DNA of 7,239 nt from Myxococcales bacterium (GTDB lineage Bacteria; Myxococcota_A; Polyangia; Fen-1088), in the NCBI GenBank assembly GCA_003170035.1, contig PMZX01000050.1, forward strand, positions 1 through 7,239, given 5' to 3'. Below are positions 6,366 through 7,239 of this stretch, piece after piece (the first letter of the stretch is position 1; each line of letters begins with the position of its first letter). The notes beneath the pieces were generated by a model. That model made no database searches. It was not told the DNA's origin and saw only the letters and a list, made by a program, of their open reading frames with translations. Position numbers and translations under genes: made by a program.

Positions 6366-6908
6366 ATGGGTCTAGGCTGCATCTTTGGCAAACACAAGTG
6401 GAACGGCTGCAAGTGCGGATCGTGTCAACGCACTCGTGATGAAGGGCACGACTGGGGCAAGGACTGCGAAAAGTGTTCATGCTGCGGAATGGTGAAGCCC
6501 GATGCTCACCAGTGGAGGGGCTGCAAATGCACGGGTTGTGGGAAGATGCGAGATGAACTGCATGAATGGAGCAAGGATTGCGAAAAGTGTTCGCGTTGCG
6601 GAACGCGAAGGAAGGATGCTCACAAATGGGACGCATCCAGGTGCTCGACGTGTGGGAAGACGAGGGCGGAGGAAGACATTGAAAACCTGGAATATGCGGA
6701 TGTGACATTATCCGGAATGCTGCTTGTGATGAGCATGGCAAGATATGGAGAGGGCGAGGCTTTGAAGCCAAAGGCGAGGGAGCTTCGGGACATGTATATG
6801 GCGGTTCGCGATAGGTTGGCAAAGGTAGGTAACACGGAAGCGAAAGCCGCTTTGGTAAAACACAGTCTATCGTTAGAGTGTTTGGAGTCTTTACGAGTGA
6901 AGTTGTAG
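6366..6908 (+). CDS. Cys/His/Trp-repeat probable zinc-binding protein with helical tail, 180 residues
   Basis: GGAG at 6355-6358 lies seven bases before ATG 6366. Residues 10-97 consist of five modules that begin H-x-W at 10, 28, 48, 66 and 86, alternating between 18 and 20 residues. The 18-type reads H-x-W-x-G-C-K-C-x-x-C-x-x-x-R-D-E; the 20-type reads H-x-W-x-K-D-C-E-K-C-S-x-C-G, then D-A. The composite period is exactly 38 residues (W12/W50/W88; C34/C72). The regular Cys and His suggest several bound zinc ions. The fifth module is degenerate, with R-C-S-T-C-G replacing the C-K-C form. Residues about 102-180 have no Cys except one (in LECLESL) and look fully helical, so this is a second, separate domain. 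There is no signal peptide or membrane helix. Similar H-x-W/Cys repeat proteins occur in bacteria and prophages as uncharacterised proteins; I cannot name a function. Confidence 0.85.
   Translation: MGLGCIFGKHKWNGCKCGSCQRTRDEGHDWGKDCEKCSCCGMVKPDAHQWRGCKCTGCGKMRDELHEWSKDCEKCSRCGTRRKDAHKWDASRCSTCGKTRAEEDIENLEYADVTLSGMLLVMSMARYGEGEALKPKARELRDMYMAVRDRLAKVGNTEAKAALVKHSLSLECLESLRVKL
6393..6656 (+). repeat. 114-bp (38-codon) tandem repeat inside the Cys-rich gene
   Basis: The unit encoding residues 10-47 is repeated at 48-85 and started a third time at 86-97. At DNA level the 14-base string TGCGAAAAGTGTTC occurs at 6465-6478 and again at 6579-6592, exactly 114 bases apart. High identity in some stretches (K-D-C-E-K-C-S) with divergence elsewhere suggests a fairly old duplication with purifying selection on the Cys positions. 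Confidence 0.85.
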
Positions 6909-6950
6909 TCGTACGGCTATCGTGTCTACCTGATGCGTCTGACGGAACAC

Positions 6951-6977
6951 AGACCGGATTTCCGCACGTCGCGGTCT
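6951..6977. repeat. Short inverted repeat between convergent genes
   Basis: AGACCG at 6951-6956 pairs with CGGTCT at 6972-6977 around a 15-base loop. It lies between the stop of the Cys-rich gene (6908) and that of the minus-strand partial gene, whose stop codon it overlaps. No T-run follows on either strand, so it is at best a weak bidirectional terminator. Confidence 0.25.
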
Positions 6978-7239
6978 ACGGTGACGAGGCCAGCACAACA
7001 CCTCCGTTGGCACAGACTGCGGTCGACCAGTTGTCATCGAATCCATTCCACGGCTGGCTGGTCAGGTCGGCAAGCTTGAACTCTTGCCGCGTGGGCCCGT
7101 CCCACAGCACCCGAGATCCCTGCAGATTGAATCGGACAACGTAGGTGTCAATCACCGACACGTTGTTGGGAAAGAGGGCCTTGCGTGATACTGACGGGCC
7201 GAGAGGAGCGCAGAAAGGCCGTTGAGATCGATGGGCTAG
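6976..7239 (-). CDS. C-terminal part of an unidentified protein (N-terminus beyond window)
   Basis: The minus strand is open from the right edge down to TAG at 6976-6978, giving 87 codons plus the stop. The last 60 or so residues look coding: they use GC-ending codons and include a balanced segment with VSVIDTYVVRFNLQG and later PWNGFDDNW, ending in VVLASSP. A GTG at 7161 could start a 61-residue protein, but no purine-rich ribosome site precedes it, so a longer gene entering from the right is more likely. The first 20 or so residues from the edge are less protein-like, and another frame there reads IDLNGLSALLSARQYH, so a frameshift near 7165-7190 is possible. The mix of Trp, Asn and beta-prone residues would fit an exported or beta-rich domain. 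I recognise no family. Confidence 0.42.
   Translation of the reverse strand, partial: LAHRSQRPFCAPLGPSVSRKALFPNNVSVIDTYVVRFNLQGSRVLWDGPTRQEFKLADLTSQPWNGFDDNWSTAVCANGGVVLASSP

Noticed and set aside
6393..6656. Regular repeats considered as a CRISPR-like array
   Set aside because: The period is 114 bases, in frame, and explained by a repetitive protein; there are no unique spacers between identical repeats.
6274..6822. Minus-strand 182-codon frame opposite the Cys-rich gene
   Set aside because: It is Ser/Pro/Cys/His-rich with the same repeat period as the sense gene, as expected for the complement of a repetitive gene; the sense frame has the ribosome site and ordered Cys/His spacing.

Overview
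The window looks like a chromosomal accessory segment from a GC-rich Gram-negative bacterium. The glycine-rich lipoprotein signal sequence with an InlB-type repeat and a YVTN-type propeller, together with a very large NTPase-TPR protein, would suit a myxobacterium-like (Myxococcota) or related deltaproteobacterial genome. That placement rests on style alone and no marker gene proves it.

Layout. (1) Positions 1-1268, minus strand: the N-terminal 422 codons of a predicted surface lipoprotein with a signal peptide, an InlB/Listeria-Bacteroides-type repeat and six full YVTN-type beta-propeller repeats plus the start of a seventh; it runs off the left edge. (2) Positions 1428-1604, plus strand: a 58-residue orphan protein with a good ribosome binding site. 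(3) Positions 1605-1926: 322 bases without a convincing gene, containing one short inverted repeat. (4) Positions 1927-5754, plus strand: the centrepiece, a 1275-residue multidomain protein. It has an unassigned N-terminal domain, a disordered linker, a DUF4062 domain, a STAND/NACHT-like P-loop NTPase with a winged-helix region, and a C-terminal TPR-like helical solenoid. Several motifs match the DUF4062-NTPase part of animal TEP1 and NWD1, but the sensor end is TPR-like rather than WD40. (5) Positions 5785-5988, minus strand: a 67-residue protein with four CxxC pairs, convergent with the NTPase gene and only 30 bases from its stop. (6) Positions 5989-6365: a divergent intergenic region. (7) Positions 6366-6908, plus strand: a 180-residue protein made of five alternating His-x-Trp/Cys modules and a helical tail. 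(8) Positions 6976-7239, minus strand: the probable C-terminal end of another protein, entering from the right edge.

How the genes may work together. The STAND protein has the parts of a ligand-triggered signalling or defence switch: candidate effector modules (unassigned N-terminal domain, DUF4062), an NTPase oligomerisation motor and a TPR sensor arm. It is not tightly coupled to a neighbour on its own strand, so it probably acts alone. The two small Cys-rich proteins downstream are probable zinc binders in visibly more AT-rich DNA, which suggests a patchwork accessory region; a functional link to the STAND protein is only inferred. No CRISPR array, tRNA, rRNA, transposase or integrase was seen.
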